Shown piece after piece: positions 46,201-56,006 of a stretch of DNA of 64,000 nucleotides. The position numbers and the translations under genes are program-made. The notes beneath the pieces were generated by a model. That model did no database searches, was not told the DNA's origin, and worked only from the letters and a program-made list of their open reading frames with translations. This stretch comes from Persicaria tinctoria (lineage: Eukaryota > Streptophyta > Magnoliopsida > Caryophyllales > Polygonaceae). The stretch's first letter is position 1. Each line of letters begins with the position of its first letter. The stretch spans positions 41,531,001-41,595,000 of the forward strand of contig JBANSL010000001.1 of NCBI GenBank assembly GCA_037127255.1, written 5' to 3'.

Positions 46201-47524
46201 TATTACCACTATCACATAGTTGAGAAACACTAAGCAGATTATATTTCAAACCATTAATAAGATAAACATTTTTATTGCTATGGTTAGGATCACTCCCAAC
46301 ACTATCAATACCAACGATGTCACACATTCCTTTGTCACCAAGAGTGATTATTCGAGTGGATTGCTTATTTAGATCATGGAAGAGAGAGCTCTTCCCACTC
46401 ATATGTCTTGAGCATCCACTATCAATAATCCATTTTTTGCTCATTCACCTTGGTGATTTCCTGCAAGATAAACATCAACCTTTGTGGCTAGACCAGTGAG
46501 CAAATTTAGATCCTTTGTTGGGATAAACCATATTTGGTAAGATAGTGCCTTTGGGGACCCAAACTTGCGTTATCCGTTCTTTTCTCAAGTGAACAGGCAA
46601 TGTATTGCGGATAATATGAGGATCATTTCTTCTATAGGGGAAGGTCTCTCTCTTACATGTCCCTTTCTTGCACAATGGGGACATATAGGAGAGGTTCTGC
46701 TTCCTTTTGCCTTTACAAAAGTGGTAATATGTTGCTTCTTTAAACACCTCAGGTTTTAAACAATACCACTTCTGTTTAGATAACTTTTTTGCTCACCTAA
46801 CATCCTATCAAGAGTGCCTTTGGACTTGGTAAAACTTATGAGGGTTGTCTGTTGGTCTTGAATCTTCTTATTCAGGGAGATCTTCTCGTTCTCTAAGTCA
46901 CGAGAGACCTTGCTTGAGTTCAGATTTCTCTGAGTCAAGAGTCTTGACTTTAATTTCAAGACCTGAATAAGAGGTTTCAATACTTTTGACCCTCAGAGAC
47001 AGTTCCTCAGTAGTTCTTTCCTCATCCATAGTTTTCTTAATAAGAGTGTTAGTTTAGGCAATAATTTTCTCTTCATTGGCAATCATATTATAAAGGAATT
47101 CTGATAATACCTCTTTTGGACTTGCCATAAGCTCTCTTACAGTTACCTCAAGCTGCTCATTGTGGGATTCATCTCCTAAGGCCATAAGACAGAGATTGGC
47201 ATTCTCATCATCGGAGTCCGTGTCAGAATCGCTCCAAGTTGCCACCATGGCTTTCTTTTTCCATCTATCACCTTTCTTGAAATGGATATTCATCTTTTGA
47301 GGGCAATATCTAACTAGATGGTCTGTTTCACCACATTCAAAACAAGACAAAAGTTTAGCCTTCTTGTCATATTTGTTGCATTGAGACTTACCTCGAAATT
47401 TAGAAGACTCTGATTCATCTTTGTTGTTGAATTGCTTTTTCATTTTGAGGATTCGAGAAAGACCCCTTGTAATGAGATCAGTGGGATCATCCTCATCATC
47501 ATCCTCATCTTCAGAATCAGACAC
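43226..47524 (-). pseudogene. Copia 1 polyprotein: zinc knuckle, protease, integrase, RT, RNase H
   Basis: From the right: a CCHC knuckle CFECGETDHLVRYC (47310-47350), a coiled-coil stretch (46756-46980), protease WIIDSGCSRHMSG (46400-46440), the GAG-pre-integrase LWHRRLGHVSPHTL, integrase with VDDFSRYTWVAFLK, RSDHGMEFD and APRTPQQNGVMERKN, reverse transcriptase with [20 protein letters not shown] and IYVDDILFGATN, and RNase H with YSDADFAGYKVDRKSG and STFEAKY. Frame slips occur near 44800 and 44330, and stops near 46750, 46460, 45880 and 43504. Catalytic residues are mostly intact, so decay is recent. Confidence 0.88.
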
Positions 47525-48255
47525 ATTTTGGGCTTATCCTTCTTAGACTTGAGTGCCAGGTTCTTAGTGCTTGTTGGAAGTTCTCCATCGTCTTTATTGA
47601 GAATCATCTCATGTGTGATCAGCTTCCCAAGCAAGTCATCAAGGGGTAGAGTGGTGAGATTCTGGGCTTCTTTTATGGCTGTCACTTTCGGACCCCATTT
47701 GTCTTTTGGGAGGCACCTCAATATCTTCCTCACTTTCTTAACATTCTCAAAGGTCTTGCCGAGAGAGTCAAGGTTGTTTGTGATTTTCGTGAACCGTGTG
47801 AAAATAGCCTTGATAGACTCATCTGGATTCATTTTGAAGAGTTCATACTTTCGAAGGAAAATGCTGATCTTGGTGTCCTTCACTTGACTGGTTCCTTCGT
47901 AGGTGACAACCAGCTTGTCCCAAATCTCTTTAGCCGACCTACAAGATGAAATACGGTTAAACTCATCAGTGCTAAGACCACGGTATAGTAAGTTAATAGC
48001 CTTGTAGTTCTCGGAGATGAGTTCAAGATCCGCTTGGATAAATTCAACCTCGGTCTTCGCGACTTTGGTTCCATTTGGTCCGTCTTTCACTGGGACCTTC
48101 GGACTAGTCTCTATAATGTTCCAAAGTTCCAAATCTTGATCTATAATGAATATTTTTATCAAGGACCTCCAGAAGACGAAGTTGTTTCCTACAAAAAGTG
48201 GTGGTCTACTGGTAGACCTTCCTTGTGCAAATCCTTCGCTTGTTTTACCAGACAT
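47440..48255 (-). pseudogene. Copia 1 gag (UBN2 type)
   Basis: The start is at the Met of MSGKTSEGFAQGRS, 57 bases after the primer binding site. It has the copia gag fold: FVGNNFVFWRSLIKIFI, ELWNIIE, RISSCRSAKEIWDKL, VTYEGTSQVKDTKISIFL and EYELFKMNPDES-like sequence. The frame is open until about 47440, where it slips into the next part containing an acidic stretch and the zinc knuckle. The frameshift near 47500 would prevent production of full gag-pol. Confidence 0.85.
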
Positions 48256-48312
48256 GATCAAAACTCACAAGATTGTTAGATCAAAAGTAGTGAATAAGGT
48301 CCTGATACCAAT

Positions 48313-49378
48313 TGAAGTTTCTATAATGTATAACAAAGTAATATAAAGATACTCTAGAAGGGGGGTTGAATAGAGTGTGCCAACTTTTCGTTGATAATCT
48401 CAAGACTTTTGAAACGCTTGCAAAACCCTTTGAGATTAGACGTAATTCTTTCCTTTGGAAAACCTGAATCATAAAAGAGTTATACAATTCGAAACAAGTG
48501 TGGAAATAAGGTAAAGCAATAAGTAAAGGACGCAACGAATTGTTAACGAGGTTCGGCACGAACTTGGCCTACGTCCCCGCCTAGGGTTCTTCCACAACCC
48601 TAGGATTCAACCGACTTTATTTATTCACAAGACTTAGGATCCTAATAGCTCACCGAGAAGCCTCTCTCATATACAATTGCAATCTAGTCAACTCACGTTC
48701 CCTTGGAGTCCTAGGCCAATCTAGAAGAGCCCCACCTCTCTCAGGTATCTAGTACAATCCTCTTACACTTCGTGAATCAATCGCCTCGTGTCCACTTGTT
48801 GAGTTACAAACTCTCGAGTATAACACTCTCTCAAAATATATACTATAAGCTTACTATGTAACTCTTAAATTCTTTGAAACTAAATATAAGACTCTTAAGA
48901 AGAAGCAGAGAGAACATGCTGAAGAGAGATCGTAAACTTGAGGGCTAATTGTGCAATGATATTCGTAAGTGTCTGTCCCTTCTCTCTCTCTCTTCTTCAT
49001 CTCCTTTTATACTTGATCAAATCGGTGCCAATTGAAGGAAGAATCTTCTCCCAACGGCTAGAACAGATCACGACAATCTTCACAATCTTCTATTCTGGGA
49101 AACTCCGAAGCCATGATCCACCAGATTCGATCTTTATGTCTTTTAGCTTAAGGAAAGAGATTTCATTCGAAATTATTGCTGCATTGTTAGTGCATAATAT
49201 ATAATAATATCTGGAAATATATATAATAATAACATATAATAAAATCCGGAAATAATATGCACATAATACAGGTTTTGTGTTTCATCAACACAGTTGTAGC
49301 TTCAAGACCTTTGACACAAGCTATGTGTCAAAGTCTTTGAAACCATTTCCGATTTTCATCAAGGGAGTGGAGTTATCA
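48313..49378 (-). repeat. 5' LTR of copia 1
   Basis: It directly precedes (on the minus strand) the Met-tRNA-type primer binding site at 48299-48311. It matches 41587-42651 over its whole length. Confidence 0.9.
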
Positions 49379-49383
49379 GAAAG

Positions 49384-51071
49384 AATTATGAATTCAATAA
49401 AAAAAGAAACAATAATATTTTTTGAGGACCAAATATTCAAATAAATTTGACACAAAGATTGAGTGTACTAGTGGTTTTTTTTTTCCAAATATGGAGATGG
49501 TGAGACCACATCCAGCAACCTAAAAAAGGAGTATCCAAAGAGAAAAAGGGTTAATGTTCACAATCACCTAGACATATGACAAAATAAAGGATAATTTTCA
49601 AACTGATTGAATCAAACACTAACCAAGTTATCAATGAGATTGAACGAAATGCATTATCTTGATTCTTATCAAGAGAAAAAAAATACAAATTATATTCAAC
49701 TAAACTTAAACAAAGAGAAGATTACCTACTAACACACATGTTAATGTGATTACATTCACAAGCATAATATATAATCAACTACTAAAAGCAATGTAATCTT
49801 ATTCTTGTATCATCTATTTCGACTCCTCACAAAAACCAAAGAAATCAATTTCAAGCAAGAAACATTTTTTTAACTGCATGTAGAAAAATAAATCGAATTC
49901 AAGACAACAAGATCAAGATAAAAGGCACATATAAATATGAGCTAGCATGGCGCATGCAAGACAACAAGCTAGGTGAATCTCAACTATAAAAGACTACTTA
50001 CTAATGTCGATTGAGATCAACCAAAAGCCTTTCTCAAAAACTAATTTTCCTATCACAAGGTAAAACACATTATAGCTGAAATGTAAAAATCTACTCTTTC
50101 ACTATTAATGCTTTCTTTTTAAAAAAGAACAAACTTGTAAAAATAACTTCAAATGAAAGGATACATCAAAAGGATTAGCAAAAGTATCTTACCTTGTGTT
50201 TCCCTAGCTGAATTATAGGATGTAATACGGCCTTCTTAGAACCTACACAATATGATTAGCAAAATAAGATCTATAAGAATAAAACTTTTGATGAAACAGA
50301 TACCTGTTAGTGTTAACAAGAGCCACTAAATGAAACTAGGGTAGGTTATACTCAAAAGACTCGTTCTTGCCTAAAATGATTTTTTTAATAAAGTCATTTA
50401 TTTTTTCAAAATTGAAAGATAGATAAATGATGTTTTCGGAACATCTTATATTTATTAAAAACCATGGAAAATAGAAATATGAAATTATCAAATGCCTTGA
50501 ACATACATGGTATATTGAACAAACATCAACAATAGTAAAATGATTCCAAGAAATCCTGTCATATGAACACACGTACTACATGGTATATTGACTCAACAAA
50601 TTGTGCTCACACATAATCCTTCTAAATGAGTTTATACTTTATATGCACAAAAATATAATCACTTGAAGCTAAATAACTGTGGAGGAATTGAAACATCAAA
50701 TTACAAGTACTGAATACAAGATAATCAAGAGACTTTGTGTATTCTAGTGAGGTCCTGCAATCACTAATACATTGGGTTCTTTACTCCTTTACCACTCATT
50801 GAGACCGCTTGGTAATGAAGCTTGATATTCAACAACTTGTTAGCAATTTTTTTCAAATTTCAGTATGAAATGAAATTATCCTCTTCACTGCTTGCGAGAT
50901 GAATATTAGTTGAGTTTGACCAATTTATAAATCCTAGAAATATATATAGGCAAGATGCATATAACCACACATCTAATAGGAGTTGATGAAATATAAATGC
51001 GCGTTCATTAATTACAATCAAGGATTGCAATAAGATTATTGCATATAACATTAAAATTTAAACAAATAAAC
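49384..51071. other. CACTA interior right of copia 1, no gene seen
   Basis: AT-rich with short frames only. Around 50180-50250, minus-strand sequence with GT/AG-like borders may be an old exon, but it has no recognisable peptide. No transposase motif is visible. Confidence 0.4.
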
Positions 51072-51074
51072 TAA

Positions 51075-52243
51075 GGGCCCGTTTGGAAAGGGTATATAGA
51101 TATAGGATATAAGCTAAGGGTATGAGATATAGATATCAAGCTATGGGTATTGGGTATGGGTATGAGATTGATATCTATATCCTATATCTGCTGTTTGGAA
51201 AGGGTATATAGATATCAGAATAAAAACAAAAGGAGAAAATGTAATAAAAATGAACCAAAAACCATATAACTTTTGAAACTATCAAAATTTGAGAACTTTA
51301 CGAGCATATTACTAATACCACAATATTTCATCAAATACCATATGATTGTGTTGCAAAATATCCAAGTGACATTCAAACTGAAGAACAAATGTGATGTAAT
51401 ATGTAGCAGGGGATTATATCTCCCATAACAACCTCTCCCTGACTCCCTCCATAGTATAAATAAGGGAGTCCCTTGTAATTGTCGACATTCATTCATTCCA
51501 ATACATACTTCACAATCCAGAGCTCTCTCTCTCTTTCTCTTTGGTCTCTCATGGAAATCTGATAAGTTGATCTCAGTTCATCATCAAAATGCAAGCATAA
51601 AAAAATCGAACAGCAATTTTGACATTCAAACAGAAGAACGGATGCAAGCATAAAAAAAATCGAACAACAATTTTGACGTTCAAATAGAAGTTTTCACACC
51701 CCATAAAATTCAAAGAGAATAGAGAAGAACTGTAGTTTTTTCGAACAACAATTTCTAACAGTAATTTTTGAGAGCAAATTCGATCAGCAATGTCCGAACA
51801 ACATAGAGAAGAACAGCAATTCGAACAGCGATTTCGAACAACAAAGAACAACATATGCAAGCATAGAGAAGAACATAGATGCAAGCGGAAAAAAAAATAT
51901 TTGAACCCTAAAAGAATCCAAAAAGCACAGTAGTTGTGCAAGCATAAATTGGAACAGATGCAAGCATAATCGAACATCATAGAGAAGAAGAGTAGGTCGC
52001 TAGAGAAGAATCGAAGAAGAGGCGAAGAAGAAGGGCTTAATCGCTCATTGCACAATCCCTCTTTTCCTATGGCCCCCAAATTGATCAGATATCCAAAAAG
52101 GAGAAATACCCTAGAATAAGTAGATGAGATATATAGAATTCATATCTATATACTAATTTGGATAATTATACCAAATAGGGTAAATAGATATTGGGCTTTC
52201 TATACCCATACCCTATATCTATATAACCATCCCAAACAAGCTC
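51075..52243. mobile_element. PIF/Harbinger-like non-autonomous element, TSD TAA
   Basis: The left end is GGGCCCGTTTGGAAAGG and the right end, reverse-complemented, is GAGCTTGTTTGGGATGG. They share the GTTTGG core typical of Tourist/Harbinger termini. TAA, the target preferred by this superfamily, flanks both sides (51072-51074 and 52244-52246). The 1,169-bp body encodes no transposase. It contains the tandem repeat GCAAGCATAAAAAAATCGAA (51591, 51643 and partial copies to about 51960). A TATA-containing, LTR-like segment near 51385-51560 may be another small insertion. Confidence 0.7.
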
Positions 52244-52246
52244 TAA

Positions 52247-52994
52247 TTATATACGAACAAAACAGTACGGAATATATACAAGGGCAAACAAGAAAATGAA
52301 AATGGATGATAACAAGTATAACAATTCCACATAACAATAGCTAAGGGAGTCGATTACACGTTGCCTTACCAGTAGCGAAAAAGAACATCGAATGTTCTTG
52401 GGGTGACATTCATGGGCTTCGCAAACGAGTGATCTACGTGGCTAGAGGAAACAAGTTGGGGCCATTGTAGGATTGTAGTGACAGTCTCGAGCTTCACCAG
52501 AGAGAGAGAGACGAGATTGGGGGGGGGGGGGGTTTATGTCACAGTAGATTGAGGTTAGGGTTTCAACTCTTCCAATGATTGAGGTCGATTAGGTTCCTGA
52601 GAAATGGAGGTACGATGGTGGAAGTAGATCGCTGGGTGATTAGGTCGCCAAAGAGAGAGAGAGAGAGCAGGAGGCTTGGGTGATGCGAAGAGTCGAAGAG
52701 AGAGTAAGGGGTCTTGTTCTACTTGAATAGGAGGGGAAAGAGAGAAAGAAGGAGATGGAGATCTAAGATTGAGAAAAGGGTGAGAATGAGACAAATAGAG
52801 CAAAAGAAGCCATTGAATGATGCTTTTGAAAGCTTGGATGTAAGAGGCAATGGGGTGAACTACGTACCGGCGCTAGTGCCATTGAAGGAGATAAATCTGA
52901 TGAGGGGGGAGAGCGGAAGGGATGAGCGGCGCTTGTGCTTACTGCAAACATATATACTTTGTACTAGTAACTAGGGTTAAATTATTTAGGAAAA
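52247..52994. other. CACTA interior with G run and GA-rich repeats
   Basis: It contains GA-rich low-complexity runs (52500-52510, 52655-52670) and a 14-base G homopolymer at 52519-52532. Read on the minus strand this is C/T-rich like a plant 5' untranslated leader, and may be the start of the element's lost transposase gene. Small frames here have no known domain. Confidence 0.4.
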
Positions 52995-53263
52995 TCACAA
53001 GTTAAAAGCCGCTTTAATAGGTAAATGGAAACCACTACAATAGATCCTAAAACCGCTACTATAGGTGCTAAAAACCGCCACAATAGATAAACATCTAAAC
53101 CGCTACAATAGGTTTTTAAAACCACTACGGCAGTTCCTCAAAATTCATACATTAACAAAACCGCCACTTAAACCGCCATACATATGCAGACCGCCACCTA
53201 AACTGCTACAATAGAATAAACCGCCACAACCAAGCGCCACATTAGCTCGTTAATGTAGTAGTG
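52995..53263 (-). repeat. Right subterminal repeat region of the 13-kb CACTA
   Basis: Repeated AAACCGCTACAATAG and AAACCGCCACAATAG variants, the reverse complement of the left-end motif, run up to the terminus at 53263. Confidence 0.8.
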
Positions 53264-53479
53264 CAACTTTAAGAATTAGAAGAAACACTACTAGAATTCT
53301 GTTATTTAACATCGGTACATTTACATCGGTCAGAAAAACCTGCCATGTAAAACAGTTTTTTAACATCGGTTGAAAAATTTGTGATGTTAAAAATAAAACA
53401 GACACCGCACTATTTTTTAACCGATGTTAAAAAAGGGTTTTTGGAAAAAAAAATTAAGCGTGGGATTTGTCCCGCCCAT

Positions 53480-53878
53480 ATGAAATATTCACACTTGGAA
53501 ATTTTTCAAGAAAAAGAGGAACACTTTTCACCCCCTCTTCCATTCCCTCTTCCAAACCCGACAGAGCCTCCCCGCGACAGTGAATGCCCTTCTTCCTCCA
53601 ACTCATCCCTGTTCACCCCCAACCCCTTCCTCCTCCAATCTCGTCGGCTTTCGAACTGAGGGTGGCTCCGATGGGGATGTAGGCTCTCCGGCGCAATCCC
53701 GCTTCTTGTCTCTCATTCAATTCTCTCAGCAGCGAAACCCCTTCACTCTCGTCGTCGTGTCTTCGATGCGTCGTCTTATCTCTAGTGTATGGCTTCTCGT
53801 CGTCTCTCTTGCCGTCGAAACCGAGCCGGCCTGTCAAAATCTGTCACTGCCTCTCCGTTGAAGTATTCTCTAATTCAG
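53480..53878 (+). other. Exon-like GC-rich block with splice donor at 53879
   Basis: C/T-rich, of 5' untranslated-leader or first-exon type, ending TAATTCAG before GTAATG. An open frame of 93 codons (53580-53861) is Ser/Pro-rich with no known domain. It may be the promoter-proximal exon of a captured host gene or of the transposon itself. A tandem copy of the donor context follows at 53907 (GGGTAATGAAACTGATTTTG). Confidence 0.4.
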
Positions 53879-54361
53879 GTAATGAAATTGATTTTAGGGC
53901 TTTCGGGTAATGAAACTGATTTTGGTTAGGGTTTTTGTTTCCTGAGTTGACTTGGATTTAATTACGCGTCTCTTTGTGAGGAAAGGATGAAACACGAATT
54001 TGGTTTGAGTACAATTCATTTTCTGTCGTAATTTAGGGTTTGAACTCGCCATTTCGAGTTCTACTAGACTAGGTGGAATTGATCCCCTTTTGGCATTGTA
54101 ATAATGTAGAGTTGCAATTTACTGAACATAGTTCATAGTTCATAGTTCATAGTTCATGGGAAGATAACAGAATATTTCTTTAGAAAATATGAGCATCTTT
54201 ATGTATACATATTAGGTAATGTATATGTCTGAGTTTGCTTAATGGCACCCTAAACATATGAGGATTATGTGCATTGCCGAAGAGGTACTCCCCTCTTCTT
54301 TCTCAGATCTTGATGTTACTGAAGGTCTAGGGGACAGATCTTGATGTTACTGAAGGCCTAG

Positions 54362-54647
54362 TGTGCATCACCGACTGTGCCCAAGTGAATGAGGTATACA
54401 TGTTCAACTAAGCCATTGGGCGTATATTAACATGCTATAGTTGTGTGATTACCCATGGTTTTTCAGTAGTCATGTCACTTCTAACTTTACTAGAATTATG
54501 AGAATGCGTCAAAAAAAACATGGTAAACTTCAATCTAAAGCCAACTAACTGCTAACTTTTTGTTCCATACGTTGTAGATCTTGATTTATGCAACCTTGCT
54601 GAAGAGACAAAAGCTAGAGATAGAGGAACTGCGTCAAAAAACTCCAG
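54362..54647 (+). pseudogene. Captured kinesin-7 (CENP-E-like) fragment, two exons
   Basis: Exon A (54362-54393), after an AG acceptor, reads VCITDCAQVNE and ends at GTATAC. Exon B (54578-54647), after GTTGTAG, reads ILIYATLLKRQKLEIEELRQ then KTPG and ends CCAG before GTTTG. This is the junction of the motor domain and neck/coiled coil in plant KIN-7/CENP-E-type kinesins, where N-C-A-Q-V-N-E is followed by L-L-K-R-Q-K-L-E-I-E-E-L-R. The phase of both introns is kept. The rest of the motor is absent. A 29-bp tandem duplication (CAGATCTTGATGTTACTGAA at 54305 and 54335) lies just upstream. Confidence 0.75.
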
Positions 54648-54972
54648 GTTTGATTGATATTCAAAAGAAAGTGTAGATTACTGTTGAATAATAATGGTTT
54701 GGGTTAAATGATATGATATTTTTTTTCCAAAGATAAATTATCTCATCTCAAAAATTACCTGTTGGTATGCATAGAAAACAGAGTTCTTGAAACCGAAAGA
54801 ATGTGTAATTTTTTTTCCAAAGATAAATTTTTACCTCTTGGTATTTATGTGTTGATGTACATGATATGATATTTTTTTTTTCCAAAGATAAATTATTACA
54901 ACTTAGTAACTAGATGTTGGACTAACCTATTGTTCTTATATTTATGTGCCCAGGTGGCATTTGGTGTTGTTC

Positions 54973-55895
54973 TGTAGATTCAAGATCGACTTCCTACCTC
55001 GCAGATCGGAGGTAAGAAGTTAGGGTTTGAGAGTAAAACAACCAAGATAAACTGTAAAGAAAGCGACGCAACGGATTTACGTGGTTCGATCCGAAGATCT
55101 ACTCCACGGGGCCTCAGCAAGGAGGCACCGAGTCAAATCCACGAAGTACTAACGGTGTTACAGAGTATGGTTGCCGATGAACCAATATCAGTCAAGCCAA
55201 GCAAGTATAGAACAAGATACAAGAGGAAAGTGAAGAAATAAAGCAAGAAAAGGTGGAACACTCCCCAGATCTGAAGAACAGGTCAGATCTGTGCGAAGGA
55301 GCTCGCCGGAGAAGAAGGTCTTCGCCGATGGAGGGGCTGACGCCTTGTTCTTCCTTGCTGTAGACGAGATCTAAGGTCTCGCTAGGAGATTCACCTTAGA
55401 AGTCGCCGGATCTTCACAATCGCCGCCGAGGAGCACCAGAAAACCCTAGCTCCCAAAGCCTCTCTCTCTTCTTTCTCTCTCTGCTTTGGCGGAACTGAAA
55501 CTAGGTTAGAGAAAACCCTAGTGGCGCTTCAGCTATATAGGCGAAGCTCATAACCAAAACGCTGCATCGAAGAACTGGAACGACCTCAAAGCTTCCGGGC
55601 TTCAAGTGGAGCTGGCCATTGGGCCTTTCCAGTATGGGCTCGATAGAATAGGCCCAACCAATTAGGCTAACACTTCCAACATACATATTATAATACACAT
55701 ATCATATACTTTAACATATATGTGAGCATAGCTTATAACTACACTTCTAACATATAGTTTTAGCATATAATATATGTGTATAACATATATTAATATCTTG
55801 TTAGTTAAATTTTGCCTACGTCTTAAACCGATATTAGTTAATCTACCATCCTATACTCCTAGATCGAATATGCTTTAGATTAAGAAGACATAACA
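54973..55895 (-). repeat. 3' LTR of copia 2
   Basis: Equal in length to 60479-61401, with only scattered single-base differences. This indicates a young insertion. Confidence 0.92.
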
Positions 55896-56006
55896 ATTTG
55901 CCCTCCTAATCTGGAACATATTTAACCTATTAAAATACTGTTAGTACCCTAATGGATTTGAGTCAGTACCATATCCTGATTCATCATTGGCCTAGTACCT
56001 GTGCGT

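Larger units (their letters stand above)
41587..49378 (-). mobile_element. Ty1/copia retrotransposon 1, nearly complete, TSD GAAAG
   Basis: LTRs of 1,065 and 1,066 bp (41587-42651 and 48313-49378) start TGATAA and end CTTCA on the minus strand. GAAAG at 41582-41586 and 49379-49383 is the target duplication. The primer binding site TTGGTATCAGGACC (48311-48299) fits Met-tRNA with a mismatch, and the polypurine tract AAGGGGGAGAT lies next to 42652. Gene order on the minus strand is gag, protease, integrase, reverse transcriptase, RNase H, the copia order. The reading frame is broken by about three frameshifts and several stops. It inserted into the CACTA element. Confidence 0.92.
40293..53263. 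mobile_element. CACTA transposon, 13 kb with nested insertions, TSD CAA
   Basis: The left terminus CACTACTACATAAACGA and the right terminus (reverse complement CACTACTACATTAACGA) match in 16 of 17 bases. CAA flanks both sides (40290-40292 and 53264-53266). Subterminal repeats AATGTAGCGGTTT and their reverse complements fill 40293-40640 and 52995-53260. Without the copia element, the PIF-like element and the small retroposon, about 3.9 kb remains. No transposase could be recognised in it, so it is probably a non-autonomous or decayed member. The insertion site is the integrase gene of the gypsy host. Confidence 0.9.
28561..53285 (+). mobile_element. Athila-like Ty3/gypsy element, host for a nest of insertions
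   Basis: On the plus strand, in order: LTR tail ending GCACCGCACCA (28886), primer binding site, gag, protease, reverse transcriptase, RNase H and integrase. Three insertions with clean target duplications split it (29989-33282, 36382-40075, 40293-53263). When they are removed, the flanks join in sensible integrase sequence. The last traceable piece, 53264-53285, reads on from integrase before another CACTA begins at 53286. The 5' LTR start is not resolved (28561 is a minimum) and the 3' LTR is outside the window. Frameshifts, nonsense changes and a deletion between RNase H and integrase show it is dead. Confidence 0.8.

Noticed and set aside
51573..52079. 168-codon Cys/Phe-rich minus-strand frame
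   Set aside because: It is the translation of tandem repeats inside the PIF-like element, with no domain or start signal.
52555..52974. Short Ser/Pro-rich frames on both strands near the CACTA right end
   Set aside because: They are low complexity, overlap in opposite strands and fit a C/T-rich leader better than a protein.
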